From contig NZ_FMDM01000013.1 in the NCBI RefSeq assembly GCF_900090105.1, forward strand, positions 1 through 64,000: DNA of 64,000 nucleotides, written 5' to 3'. A program made the translations under genes and the position numbers. The number at the start of each line of letters is the position of its first letter. Within the stretch, counting starts at the first letter, position 1. This DNA comes from Micromonospora humi. GTDB taxonomy: Bacteria > Actinomycetota > Actinomycetes > Mycobacteriales > Micromonosporaceae. The notes under the pieces are model-generated. The model ran no database searches. It was not told the DNA's origin and saw only the letters and a list, made by a program, of their open reading frames with translations. Positions 15,621 through 26,786 of this stretch are shown one piece after another.

Positions 15621-18194
15621 TCAGCCGGCCCCCGGTCGGGGTGCGGGCACGCTCCGGCGCAGCAGGCGGGCCACCACGGCCCGCTCGCGGGCGAACTCCA
15701 CCGCGGCGGGGTAGCCGCTGTGGCTGCGGATGGGCGGGTCGGCGACCTCCCCGCCGGACGGGTGCAGCGCCTCCGGGTCGGCCACCGGCACGTCCCGCTG
15801 CCCGGCGCTGACCTGCCAGCCGAGCGGGTCGGTGTCCCGCCAGAAGTTGGTCCAGGCCACGTGCCCGCCGGGCCAGGTGACGGCCCGGGCCAGGGTGCGC
15901 AGTCGTTCCGGCCCGAAGTAGGACGGGAAGACCCGGCCGTAGAGACGGGTGAGCTGGCATCCGTAGGAGAAGAACCAGGTGCGCCGCCGCCACCGGCTGG
16001 GCAGTTGCAGCAGTACCGCGGCGCAGATGACGGTGCCCTGGCTGTGGCCGGAGAGGATCACACCGTCCATCCGGTCCGGGTGCTGCGGCGGCAGCGCCAG
16101 CAGCCCGGCCACCCGGGTCTGGAGTTCCGGCACGGCCCGCTCGGCGTAGCTGGGCGGGGCGAGCGGGTGCGCGGCCCGCGGCCAGAACGTGCACACGTCC
16201 CAGATCACCCCGACCGAGCGGCGTACCGAGTCGGTGCGGTAGATGAGCAGTCCGAGCGCGCTGGTCACCACCGGCAGCCAGCCGAGCACGGCGTCACCGA
16301 GCTCGGCGGACCCGTGGATCACGGTCTGCCATCCGGCCGGGGAGAGCGGGTCGGGCCGGTGGCCGGAGAGCGCGGCGGCGCAGCAGAGGGTGATCAGGCC
16401 CGCGGACACGGCCGCGTAGCAGCCGATCAACCGGACCGCGTGCTCGCCCACCAGCCGGTGCAACGCCCGGTAGGTGCTGACGTCGCGGCACCGGCGCAGG
16501 TCGTGTGCGGAGAGGCCGCCGGCGGCGGTCAGCCCGGCGTACTCGGCGCGGCGCAGGCCGTGCAGCAGGACCGCGACGCGGATCAGCAGCCCGAGCAGGG
16601 TGACCAGCCCGATCACGCAGGCCAGCCCGGCCCAGAAGACGGCGAGCGGTGGGACCACGCCGCTCGGGTCGCCGGGCTCGCGCGGGCCGGCCAGCCGCTC
16701 GCTGACCCAGTAGAGCAGCCCGGCGCAGTACGCGACGGCCATCATCCAGCCGAAGCCGGCGACGACCGCCGGCGCGCAGCCGTGCCAGGCCAGCCCGGTG
16801 TACGCGCCGAGCGGCTGGGTCGGCACCGCGGACCGGAGCCGGGGCAGCAGCAGCCCGGCGACGGCCACCGCGATGGCCGGGCCGACGAGCATCCAGGTGT
16901 GCAGCCCGGCCGGCGCGGCGGGTAGGCCGGGCAGGCCGCGTTCGATCCAGACCACCGCGAGCGGCAGCAGCGCGGCGGCGGCCACCGGCCCGACCAGTGC
17001 CCGCCGGCCGGAGCGGTTCGCCGCGCCGATGGCCACCAGCAGCAGCACCTGGTAGGTGACGAGCCAGGCGAGCGCGGTCTCGTAGCCGGGCAGCGGACGC
17101 GCGGCGGCACAGCCGGCGAGGGCCGGGGTGCTCGCGCATCCGACCGGTGGCCGGTAACCGGTCAACGGGGTCCCGGCCGGGCCGTCCGGGAGCAGCAGGA
17201 GGACGAACGTGCCGATCAGTCCGAGTCCGGTGAGCGCCGCCACCGCGATGCTCCACCTGCCCAGCGGGGTGGCCCCCTGGCGGCGGCTGAGCCAGGGGCG
17301 GCCCACCGCGATCACGGCGATGGTCACCACGGTGGCGAACAGCAGCACGGTCGGCCAGGCGACCGCGGCCCGCAGGCCGCGCGGCGGGTCCATGATCAGC
17401 ACCGCGGTGACCGGCACGGCGGCGGCGACCACCGCCCCGGTGCACAGGTGCAGCACCGCGGCCCGGCGCAGCTGGCCCTCCCCGTTCCAGAACGTCGGGT
17501 CCTGCAGCGGGTTCTCCAGCGGCTCGGGCGGCTCGGCCGGCCCGTCGTCGTGGCCGGCCGGCCGGTGGCGCGGCTCGGCCGGCATCTCCGCCTCGTACTG
17601 GTAGGTGCGCCAGGCGAGCACCCCGATGGCGCCGAGCACGAGCAGCGGCAGCAGCAGCCCGACGGCGAGCGTGCGGGTGCCCTGACGCCACCAGGGGTCG
17701 CCGAGGAACTCCCACGGGCCGGGGATCTGGCCGAGGCACTCCCGGCTCACGCACTGCCAGCCGACGAGGTCCACCCCGATCCCGGTCACGGTGATCACCA
17801 GGGTGCAGGTCAGGCTCAGGCAGAACAGCCGGATGAGCCAGGCGGTGATGCCGGACCGGCTGGCCCAGCGTTCCCGGTCCGGGTCCGCGGGGATGCCGGC
17901 CCGGGCGTGCAGCGCGACGTTGGCCAGGGCGAACGGGAGCAGCAGCGTCCAGAGGGCGCGTTCCACGTCCCGCCGGGTCCGCGCGCCGGAGGTCAGCTTC
18001 CCCCAGCTGTACGCCTCGACGCTGATCGGGTCGTCGCGCGCGGCGGTGGCGGAACGGAAGAAACCGGTCACCTGTCCGCCGGCCACCAGTTCCGGTGGCG
18101 TGCCGCCGGCTCCCGCTCCGGGGTCGAGGCCCAGCAGCTGATCCGGTGGGGTGTTCGACACCCCGTGGACCCGTAGTTCCAGCACGCGCTCCAT
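15621..18194 (-). CDS. Large multi-pass membrane protein with split alpha/beta-hydrolase (lipase-like) motifs
   Basis: 857 aa, start ATG at 18194. Residues 3-17 (VLELRVHGVSNTPP) look like the first strand and oxyanion loop of a serine hydrolase, and VEAYSWGKLTSG (about 59-70) like its second strand. About ten or more hydrophobic helices follow from about 85 to 650. A GHSQG nucleophile elbow (Ser about 718) comes next, then WRDTDPLGW (candidate acid) and RSHSGY (candidate His) near the C-terminus. The alpha/beta-hydrolase therefore appears to be interrupted by a whole membrane domain. No database family is recalled. A membrane-embedded lipase or esterase is an inference. It lies alone between the minisatellite and an upstream divergent region. 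Confidence 0.8.
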   Translation of the reverse strand: MERVLELRVHGVSNTPPDQLLGLDPGAGAGGTPPELVAGGQVTGFFRSATAARDDPISVEAYSWGKLTSGARTRRDVERALWTLLLPFALANVALHARAGIPADPDRERWASRSGITAWLIRLFCLSLTCTLVITVTGIGVDLVGWQCVSRECLGQIPGPWEFLGDPWWRQGTRTLAVGLLLPLLVLGAIGVLAWRTYQYEAEMPAEPRHRPAGHDDGPAEPPEPLENPLQDPTFWNGEGQLRRAAVLHLCTGAVVAAAVPVTAVLIMDPPRGLRAAVAWPTVLLFATVVTIAVIAVGRPWLSRRQGATPLGRWSIAVAALTGLGLIGTFVLLLLPDGPAGTPLTGYRPPVGCASTPALAGCAAARPLPGYETALAWLVTYQVLLLVAIGAANRSGRRALVGPVAAAALLPLAVVWIERGLPGLPAAPAGLHTWMLVGPAIAVAVAGLLLPRLRSAVPTQPLGAYTGLAWHGCAPAVVAGFGWMMAVAYCAGLLYWVSERLAGPREPGDPSGVVPPLAVFWAGLACVIGLVTLLGLLIRVAVLLHGLRRAEYAGLTAAGGLSAHDLRRCRDVSTYRALHRLVGEHAVRLIGCYAAVSAGLITLCCAAALSGHRPDPLSPAGWQTVIHGSAELGDAVLGWLPVVTSALGLLIYRTDSVRRSVGVIWDVCTFWPRAAHPLAPPSYAERAVPELQTRVAGLLALPPQHPDRMDGVILSGHSQGTVICAAVLLQLPSRWRRRTWFFSYGCQLTRLYGRVFPSYFGPERLRTLARAVTWPGGHVAWTNFWRDTDPLGWQVSAGQRDVPVADPEALHPSGGEVADPPIRSHSGYPAAVEFARERAVVARLLRRSVPAPRPGAG

Positions 18195-18290
18195 CGCGGC
18201 CTCCCCAGAGTGAGCATCTCACTACCCAGAGTGCACGCTGATTCCGGAATCCGCATCCCCCCGAAGGGGTTGTTTCCGCAGCTCAGGCGG

Positions 18291-18848
18291 TTAGCCGAGG
18301 GCTCTGGTCGGGCGGGCGGGGTTGCCCACCGCCACCACGTTCGCCGGGAGGTCGCGGGTCACCACCGCGCCGGCGCCGACCACCGTGTTGTCGCCGATGC
18401 TCACCCCGGCGAGCACGATCACGCCGCCGCCGAGCCAGACGTTGTCGCCGATCGTGATCGGCTGGGCCGCCTCCCACTTGGCCCGGCGGGCCTCCGGTTC
18501 CACCGGATGGGTGGCGGTGAGCAGTTGCACGTTCGGTCCGATCTGGACGTCCGCGCCGACGGTGATCCGGGCGACGTCGAGGAAGACCGCGTTGAAGTTG
18601 ACGAAGCTGCGCGCCCCGATGTGGGTCTGGTAGCCGTAGTCGCAGTGGAACGGCGGCCGTACCCAGGCGTCCTCGCCGAGTGAGCCGAGCAGCTCGCGCA
18701 GGGCGGCGGCGCGGCCCTCCGGGTCCTCGGCGGAGCTGCGGTTGAAGCGTTCGGTGAGCCGGGCGGCCCGGTCCAGGTCGGCGGCGATCGCGGGGTCGTC
18801 GGCGATGTACGGCTCGCCGGCGAGCATGCGGTCCTTCATGGAGGTCAT
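18291..18848 (-). CDS. Maltose/galactoside O-acetyltransferase-like, left-handed beta-helix
   Basis: A 185-aa enzyme. The N-terminal Mac domain (MKDRMLAGEPYIADDP) is followed by hexapeptide repeats (IGARSFVNFNAVFLD, IGPNVQLLTATHPV, IGDNVWLGGGVIVLAGVSIGDNTVVGAGAVV). The His in TATHPV is the catalytic base in this family. It acetylates a sugar hydroxyl with acetyl-CoA; it forms trimers. The ATG at 18848 gives MTSMKDRML, and an internal ATG at 18839 is possible. The physiological sugar is unknown and no sugar operon adjoins. Confidence 0.88.
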   Translation of the reverse strand: MTSMKDRMLAGEPYIADDPAIAADLDRAARLTERFNRSSAEDPEGRAAALRELLGSLGEDAWVRPPFHCDYGYQTHIGARSFVNFNAVFLDVARITVGADVQIGPNVQLLTATHPVEPEARRAKWEAAQPITIGDNVWLGGGVIVLAGVSIGDNTVVGAGAVVTRDLPANVVAVGNPARPTRALG

Positions 18849-18914
18849 CGGGGGATCATCCCGGGTTCGGTCGGTCGGGTGGAACGGTTCGAGTCGGAAT
18901 GGCGACTTCCAGTT

Positions 18915-18932
18915 GCATACCCAGTATGTAAT
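18915..18932. promoter_or_regulatory. CATAC-N3-GTATG palindrome upstream of subtilase gene
   Basis: CATAC (18916-18920), spacer CCA, GTATG (18924-18928), flanked by G and TAAT. It lies 65-77 bp before the TTG at 18993 in an AT-rich patch (18928-18943) that could hold the promoter. A near-identical 16-bp match occurs at 24764-24782 upstream of a small gene. Candidate operator for a dimeric regulator; identity unknown. Confidence 0.4.
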
Positions 18933-18992
18933 TCTGATAACCCGTGTCGATGTGTTCCTCATCGACGATGACGCCTCACGGAGGAGAAAAGG

Positions 18993-22328
<3,336 letters not shown>

Positions 22329-22334
22329 GTCCGA

Positions 22335-22374
22335 CCGTCCGGGTCCGCGGCGATCGTGCCGCGGACCCGGACGG
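22335..22374. terminator. 17-bp perfect hairpin between subtilase and dapD
   Basis: 22335-22351 pairs perfectly with 22358-22374, with a 6-nt loop. It lies between two convergent stops. There is no U-run, as is usual in high-GC actinobacteria. Bidirectional terminator. Confidence 0.8.
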
Positions 22375-22383
22375 GGTCGTCAA

Positions 22384-23343
22384 CTAGTCGTTGGCGTGCA
22401 GGGCGGCGTTCAGCTCGATGCCCCGACCGGTGCGCGGCCTGGCCTCCAGCGCGCCGGTCACCGAGTTGCGCCAGAACAGCAGCCCGTCCACCCCGGACAG
22501 CTCGCGGGCCTTGACCACCCGGCCGTCCGGCAGGGTGACCTTGGAACCGGCGGTGACGTAGCAGCCGGCCTCCACCACGCAGTCGTCGCCGAGCGAGATG
22601 CCGATGCCGGCGTTCGCGCCGACCAGGCTGCGCTCGCCGATGCGCACCTTGTCGGTGCCGCCACCGGACAGCGTGCCCATGATCGAGGCGCCCGCGCCGA
22701 CGTCGGAGCCGTCGCCGACCACCACGCCCTGCACGATCCGCCCCTCGACCATCGAGGTGCCCAGCGTGCCGGCGTTGAAGTTGCAGAAGCCCTCGTGCAT
22801 CACGGTGGTGCCGGCGGCCAGGTGCGCGCCGAGCCGGACCCGGTCCGCGTCGGCGATCCGCACGCCGGCCGGCACCACGTAGTCGGTCATCCGGGGGAAC
22901 TTGTCCACCCCGTAGACCGCCAGGTGGCGGCCGGCGGCCCGCTCGATGACGCGCAGCTCGTCGACCCGCTCCGGTGGGCACGGCCCGGCCGAGGTCCAGG
23001 CCACGTTCGCGAGCTTGCCGAAGATGCCGTCGAGGTTGAGCTCGTTGGGCCGCACCAGGCGGTGGGAGAGCAGGTGCAACCGCAGGTACGCGTCGGCGGC
23101 CTCCTTGATCGGGTCGTCCAGCGAGCCGATCACCGTGGTCACCTCGACGGTACGCAGGCCGGGCAGCGCCCGCTCGCCGATCGCGCCCGGCGGCAGGTCC
23201 AGCACGTCGGCCTGGTCCTCCCCTGGCACCAGGGGCAGCTCGCCGAGGCCCAGCTTTCCGGTCGGGTACCAGGTGTCGAGCACCTGGTCGTCGGCGGTGA
23301 CGGTGGCCAGGCCGATGCCCCAGGCGGATGGTGCGGACGTCAC
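22384..23343 (-). CDS. dapD: Tetrahydrodipicolinate N-succinyltransferase (actinobacterial type)
   Basis: A 319-aa hexapeptide-repeat trimer enzyme that succinylates tetrahydrodipicolinate from succinyl-CoA on the DAP/lysine route. The N-terminal domain includes WYPTGKLGLGELP; the beta-helix has MHEGFCNFNAGTLGTSMVEGR, VGDGSDVGAGASIMGTLSGGG and IGERSLVGANAGIGISLGD, typical of the longer actinobacterial DapD. The GTG at 23343 (VTSAPSAWGIG) follows GGAGGAGAG. It is divergent from dapE with about 100 bp between starts, so the two are probably co-regulated. Confidence 0.93.
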   Translation of the reverse strand: MTSAPSAWGIGLATVTADDQVLDTWYPTGKLGLGELPLVPGEDQADVLDLPPGAIGERALPGLRTVEVTTVIGSLDDPIKEAADAYLRLHLLSHRLVRPNELNLDGIFGKLANVAWTSAGPCPPERVDELRVIERAAGRHLAVYGVDKFPRMTDYVVPAGVRIADADRVRLGAHLAAGTTVMHEGFCNFNAGTLGTSMVEGRIVQGVVVGDGSDVGAGASIMGTLSGGGTDKVRIGERSLVGANAGIGISLGDDCVVEAGCYVTAGSKVTLPDGRVVKARELSGVDGLLFWRNSVTGALEARPRTGRGIELNAALHAND

Positions 23344-23446
23344 GGTGACACCTCTCTCCTCCGGCGGCGGCGTCCGCCGCTGCTCGCGGCCGCGGGCGCG
23401 GAACGTGTGCCTCGCACCCACCGAGGATGACGGTACCGTGCGAGAC

Positions 23447-24520
23447 ATGCAGAACCCGTTGACCCCCGAGGTCCTGGCCGATCCGGTGGCGCTGACCCGT
23501 GCCCTGGTCGACATCGAGTCGGTGTCCCTCAACGAGAAGGCGATCACCGACTGCGTCGAGGAGGTGCTGCGAGGCGTACCGCACCTGCGTACCTATCGAC
23601 ACTCGAACACGGTGATGGCCCGCACCGAGCTGGGCCGGCCGCAGCGGGTGGTGCTCGCCGGCCACCTGGACACCGTCCCGCTCAACGGCAACTTCCCGTC
23701 CACCATGCGCGGCGACCTGATGTACGGCTGCGGCACCTCGGACATGAAGTCCGGGGTGGCGTTCGCGCTGCACCTGGCCGTGACGCTGGCCGACCCGCGC
23801 TACGACGTCACCTACTTCTTCTACGAGGCCGAGGAGATCGAGTCGCGTTACAACGGCCTCACCCTGGTGAGCCAGAGCCATCCCGAGTGGCTCCAGGCCG
23901 ACTTCGCGGTGCTGCTGGAGCCCACCTACGGGATCGTGGAGGCGGGCTGCCAGGGCACGATGCGGGCGATCGTCACCACGCGCGGCGAGCGGGCCCACGC
24001 GGCCCGGTCCTGGCACGGGGTGAACGCCATCCACGGCGCCGGGGAGGTGCTGCGCCGCCTGGGCGCGTACGAGGCACGTCGGGTGACCATCGAGGGCTGC
24101 GACTACCGCGAGGGGCTCAACGCGACGGGGATCCACGGCGGGGTCGCCGGCAACGTCATCCCCGACCTCTGCGAGATCGAGATCAACTACCGGTACGCCC
24201 CGGACCGGGACCCGGCGGGGGCGGAGGCCCACCTGCGCGAGGTCTTCGCCGGCTTCGACCTGCGGGTCACCGACGCGGCGGCCGGTGCGGCCCCGGGGCT
24301 GGACAGCCCGGCCGCGCAGGAGTTCCTGGCCGCGGTCGGCGCCGCGCCGATCGGCAAGCTCGGCTGGACGGATGTGGCGCGGTTCGCCGCGATGGGCATT
24401 CCGGCGCTCAACTTCGGACCCGGCGACCCGAACCTGGCCCACCACAAGGACGAGCACGTCGAGCTGACCAAGATCCGTGACGGCGCGGCCACCCTGCACC
24501 GCTGGCTCGCCCCGGCCTGA
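23447..24520 (+). CDS. dapE: Succinyl-diaminopimelate desuccinylase (M20)
   Basis: A 357-aa zinc hydrolase of the M20 family. It releases LL-DAP from its N-succinyl form. GHLDTVP supplies the first zinc His and the catalytic Asp, GCGTSDMKSG the bridging Asp, and FYEAEEIES the general-base Glu and ligand Glu. Later come the dimerisation domain with ERAHAARSWHG, and FGPGDPNLAHHKDEHV with the last His ligand. ATG at 23447; an in-frame GTG lies 9 nt upstream. It is divergent from dapD. Confidence 0.93.
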   Translation: MQNPLTPEVLADPVALTRALVDIESVSLNEKAITDCVEEVLRGVPHLRTYRHSNTVMARTELGRPQRVVLAGHLDTVPLNGNFPSTMRGDLMYGCGTSDMKSGVAFALHLAVTLADPRYDVTYFFYEAEEIESRYNGLTLVSQSHPEWLQADFAVLLEPTYGIVEAGCQGTMRAIVTTRGERAHAARSWHGVNAIHGAGEVLRRLGAYEARRVTIEGCDYREGLNATGIHGGVAGNVIPDLCEIEINYRYAPDRDPAGAEAHLREVFAGFDLRVTDAAAGAAPGLDSPAAQEFLAAVGAAPIGKLGWTDVARFAAMGIPALNFGPGDPNLAHHKDEHVELTKIRDGAATLHRWLAPA

Positions 24521-24528
24521 CGTACGGA

Positions 24529-24564
24529 ATCCGGGGCCCGCGCCCGGCGTCGCGGGCCCCGGAT
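24529..24564. terminator. 14-bp hairpin between dapE and small convergent gene
   Basis: 24529-24542 pairs perfectly with 24551-24564 around an 8-nt loop. It is positioned between the dapE stop and the stop of the convergent small gene, so it should terminate both. Confidence 0.78.
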
Positions 24565-24566
24565 CG

Positions 24567-24728
24567 TCAGACGCTCGTGGTCAGCGGCGTGTCCACCTCG
24601 TCGGCCGCGGCGGTGGGCTCGGCGCGGTGGGCCTCCATCATCCGGGCGCGGCGGCGCTCGGCCACCACGTCGTGGATCCGCCGCTGCATCTGTCGCCGAA
24701 TCCGGATCATCTCGCTGTTGCTGATCAA
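24567..24728 (-). CDS. Small basic amphipathic protein, 53 aa
   Basis: This gene starts at a TTG at 24728 preceded by GGAGGAG at 9-nt spacing. It reads LISNSEMIRIRRQMQRRIHD and then VVAERRRARMMEAHRAEP before an acidic tail DEVDTPLTTSV. The first 35 residues look like one long positively charged amphipathic helix. I recognise no family. Nucleic-acid or membrane association is possible but unproven. An AT-rich region with a CATAC-N3-GTATG palindrome sits 37-49 nt upstream, which supports real transcription. A longer start at 24824 would cross that region and is unlikely. Confidence 0.55.
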   Translation of the reverse strand: MISNSEMIRIRRQMQRRIHDVVAERRRARMMEAHRAEPTAAADEVDTPLTTSV

Positions 24729-24763
24729 AACGCTGGCTCCTCCCCCGAAGGCGCGTCTCCCAG

Positions 24764-24782
24764 GCATACCGGGTATGTGAAT
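24764..24782. promoter_or_regulatory. CATAC-N3-GTATG palindrome upstream of the 53-aa gene
   Basis: CATAC (24765-24769), spacer CGG, GTATG (24773-24777), again flanked by a 5' G and a 3' T. It matches the element at 18915-18932 in all arm positions. Relative to the gene on the minus strand it lies just upstream of the ribosome site and could overlap its promoter. Confidence 0.4.
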
Positions 24783-24886
24783 AGTAAGACGTACCAGCGA
24801 GCGAATTAGTTGCCTTGATCGCAAAGATTTTCTCCGGCTCGCCGGCCTGCGCGCCGGGTCGCTGCCGCTCCACTACGGTGGGCCCC

Positions 24887-25753
24887 ATGAGCGAGAGCAG
24901 CGGGAGGCCGGCTGAGCAGGGGCCGCGGATGGAGCGGCACCGGGGAGCGGTCACGCTGCGCAACCGGGCGATCCCGACCAGCACCGCGGACCAGCGCCTG
25001 CTCGACTCCCGGGGGCGCAGCGACTGGAAGACCAAGGACGCCTGGCGGGCCCTGCGGATCCTGTCCGAGTTCGTCGAGGGGTTCGACACGCTCGCCGACC
25101 TGCCGCCCGCGGTCAGCGTCTTCGGCTCGGCCCGCAGCAAGCCGGACAGCCCGGAGTGCCGGCTGGCCGAGGAGTTGGGCGGTGCACTGGCCCGAGCCGG
25201 CTACGCGGTGATCACCGGCGGTGGGCCGGGCGTGATGGAGGCCGCCAACCGGGGCGCCGGCGAGGCCGGTGGCCTCTCCGTCGGGCTCGGCATCGAGTTG
25301 CCGTTCGAGCAGGGCCTCAACGACTGGGTCGACCTCGCCATCGACTTCCGCTACTTCTTCGCCCGCAAGACCATGTTCGTCAAGTACGCCCAGGCGTTCG
25401 TGGTGCTGCCCGGCGGCTTCGGCACCATGGACGAACTCTTCGAGGCGCTCACTCTGGTGCAGACCGGCAAGGTGACCCGGTTCCCGGTGGTGCTGATGGG
25501 CGTGGACTACTGGGGCGGCCTGCTCGACTGGCTGCGCGACACCATGGCGGCCGAGGGCAAGATCGGGCCCGGCGACCTCGACCTGATCTGCGTCACCGAC
25601 GACGTCAACGAGGCGGTCCGGCACATCGTGGAGGCCGAGGCGGTGCTCTCCGCCGAGCAGGAGGCGGTCCGCGAGGAGGCGGTCGCCCGGGTGGCCGCCG
25701 ACCAGCAGGCCGCCGCCGAGGCCGCACCCGAGGGCCCGGCCGGGTCGCGCTGA
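24887..25753 (+). CDS. LOG-family protein, long form (TIGR00730-like)
   Basis: 288 aa. It has the Rossmann-type lysine-decarboxylase-like fold: VSVFGSARSKPDSP, VITGGGPGVMEAANRGA, FFARKTMFVKYAQAFVVLPGGFGTMDELFEAL. The PGGxGTxxE box is diagnostic of LOG phosphoribohydrolases, which release free base from cytokinin riboside 5'-monophosphate or related nucleotides. It has extra N-terminal (about 60 aa) and C-terminal Glu/Ala-rich segments. ATG at 24887 (MSESSGRP). The next gene, 1 bp after the stop, is a second LOG member, so the two form a pair. Confidence 0.85.
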   Translation: MSESSGRPAEQGPRMERHRGAVTLRNRAIPTSTADQRLLDSRGRSDWKTKDAWRALRILSEFVEGFDTLADLPPAVSVFGSARSKPDSPECRLAEELGGALARAGYAVITGGGPGVMEAANRGAGEAGGLSVGLGIELPFEQGLNDWVDLAIDFRYFFARKTMFVKYAQAFVVLPGGFGTMDELFEALTLVQTGKVTRFPVVLMGVDYWGGLLDWLRDTMAAEGKIGPGDLDLICVTDDVNEAVRHIVEAEAVLSAEQEAVREEAVARVAADQQAAAEAAPEGPAGSR

Positions 25754-25754
25754 C

Positions 25755-26300
25755 ATGGCCAACGTCTGCGTGTTCTGCGCGTCCTCCCGTACCCTCGACG
25801 CGCACTGGCTGGCGTTGGCCACCGAGACCGGCGCGGAGCTGGCCCGGCGCGGACACACGCTGGTGAGCGGCGGCGGCTGCGTCGGGATGATGGGCGCGGT
25901 GGCGGACGGGGCGCGGGCCGCCGGCGGCCGCACGCTGGGCGTCATCCCGCAGGCCCTGGTCGACCTGGAGGTCGCCGACCTGGCCGCCGACGAACTGCTG
26001 GTGACCGACGGGATGGCCAGCCGCAAGACGCTGATGGTCGACAAGTCGGACGCGTTCGTCACGCTGCCCGGCGGGCTGGGCACGCTCGACGAGCTGTTCG
26101 AGGTCTGGACCACCGCCACCCTGACCCTGCACGCCAAGCCGATGGTGCTGGTCGACGCCGACGGCTTCTACCGGCCGCTGCTCGACTGGCTGGGCACCCT
26201 GGCCGATCGCCACTTCCTCAAGCCGGCCGGTCTCGACCTGCTGATGGTCGCCGACAGTGTGCCCGCCGCGCTCGACCTCATCGACGCCCGCCTCACCTGA
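25755..26300 (+). CDS. LOG-family protein, short form
   Basis: A 181-aa protein of normal LOG length: VFCASSRTLDAHW, VSGGGCVGMMGAVADGA, GVIPQALVDLEVA, ASRKTLMVDKSDAFVTLPGGLGTLDELFEVW. It is predicted to hydrolyse nucleoside 5'-monophosphates at the N-glycosidic bond. It starts 1 bp after the previous stop, so both LOGs are in one operon after dapE. The two copies are diverged rather than recent duplicates. Confidence 0.88.
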   Translation: MANVCVFCASSRTLDAHWLALATETGAELARRGHTLVSGGGCVGMMGAVADGARAAGGRTLGVIPQALVDLEVADLAADELLVTDGMASRKTLMVDKSDAFVTLPGGLGTLDELFEVWTTATLTLHAKPMVLVDADGFYRPLLDWLGTLADRHFLKPAGLDLLMVADSVPAALDLIDARLT

Positions 26301-26314
26301 ACGCTCTCCCCCCC

Positions 26315-26400
26315 TGCCCGCGCTGCCCGCGCTGCCCGCGCTGCCCGCGCTGCCCGCGCTGCCCGCGCTGCTCCCGCTGCTCCCGCTGCCCGCTCTCCCT
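26315..26400. repeat. 9-bp tandem repeat (GCTGCCCGC), about seven copies plus degenerate ones
   Basis: The unit GCTGCCCGC is repeated head to tail immediately after the second LOG gene, then decays into GCTGCTCCC-like variants. It is a pyrimidine-rich simple repeat with no gene call on either strand. The rest of the gap to 26786 contains the palindromes at 26462-26594 and nothing else that I can support. Confidence 0.8.
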
Positions 26401-26461
26401 GCTGCCCGCGCCCTCGCCCTTTGCCCCGCCCCGCGCCCTGGCCCCGCCCCCGCCTTTGCCT

Positions 26462-26594
26462 GACACCCATCCCGTTCCACTCACCGGTTGCGGGCCGGGT
26501 GGGTGGAACGCCATGGGTGTCTCCGGCCCCGTTTGACACCCATCCCGTTCCACTCACCGGGTGCTGGCCGGGTGGGTGGAACGGGATGGGTGTC
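26462..26594. repeat. Two tandem long palindromes
   Basis: Copy 1 pairs 26462-26485 with 26498-26521; copy 2 pairs 26535-26558 with 26571-26594. The outer arms read GACACCCATCCCGTTCCACT on the left and the complement on the right; copy 2 is 23/24 matched. The loops are 12 nt. The two copies are 73 bp apart start to start. It is unrelated in sequence to the GGGGCCCC elements. It sits between two genes on the same strand, so it may stop LOG transcription before adnA. Confidence 0.85.
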
Positions 26595-26786
26595 TCCTGG
26601 GGAGCCTCGGGCCGAGTCTGCCTGCCGGGGGCCTCGGTGGTGGCCGGCCCGCGGGGTGCGGCGGGACCGTGTCACCGTCGGCCGGGCGGCTCTGCGGGTG
26701 GTGGCCGTTCCTGCTGACGGGTGAGCTGCGGCGCGCGGGGCGGCGTCGGTTTCCGGGTGTCGTACCGGCGTGGTGGGATGTCCGTG

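Noticed and set aside
15415..15714. 99-codon ORF across the 33-bp minisatellite
   Set aside because: It is a pure repeat frame of 11-residue units with no ribosome site; better described as a tandem repeat.
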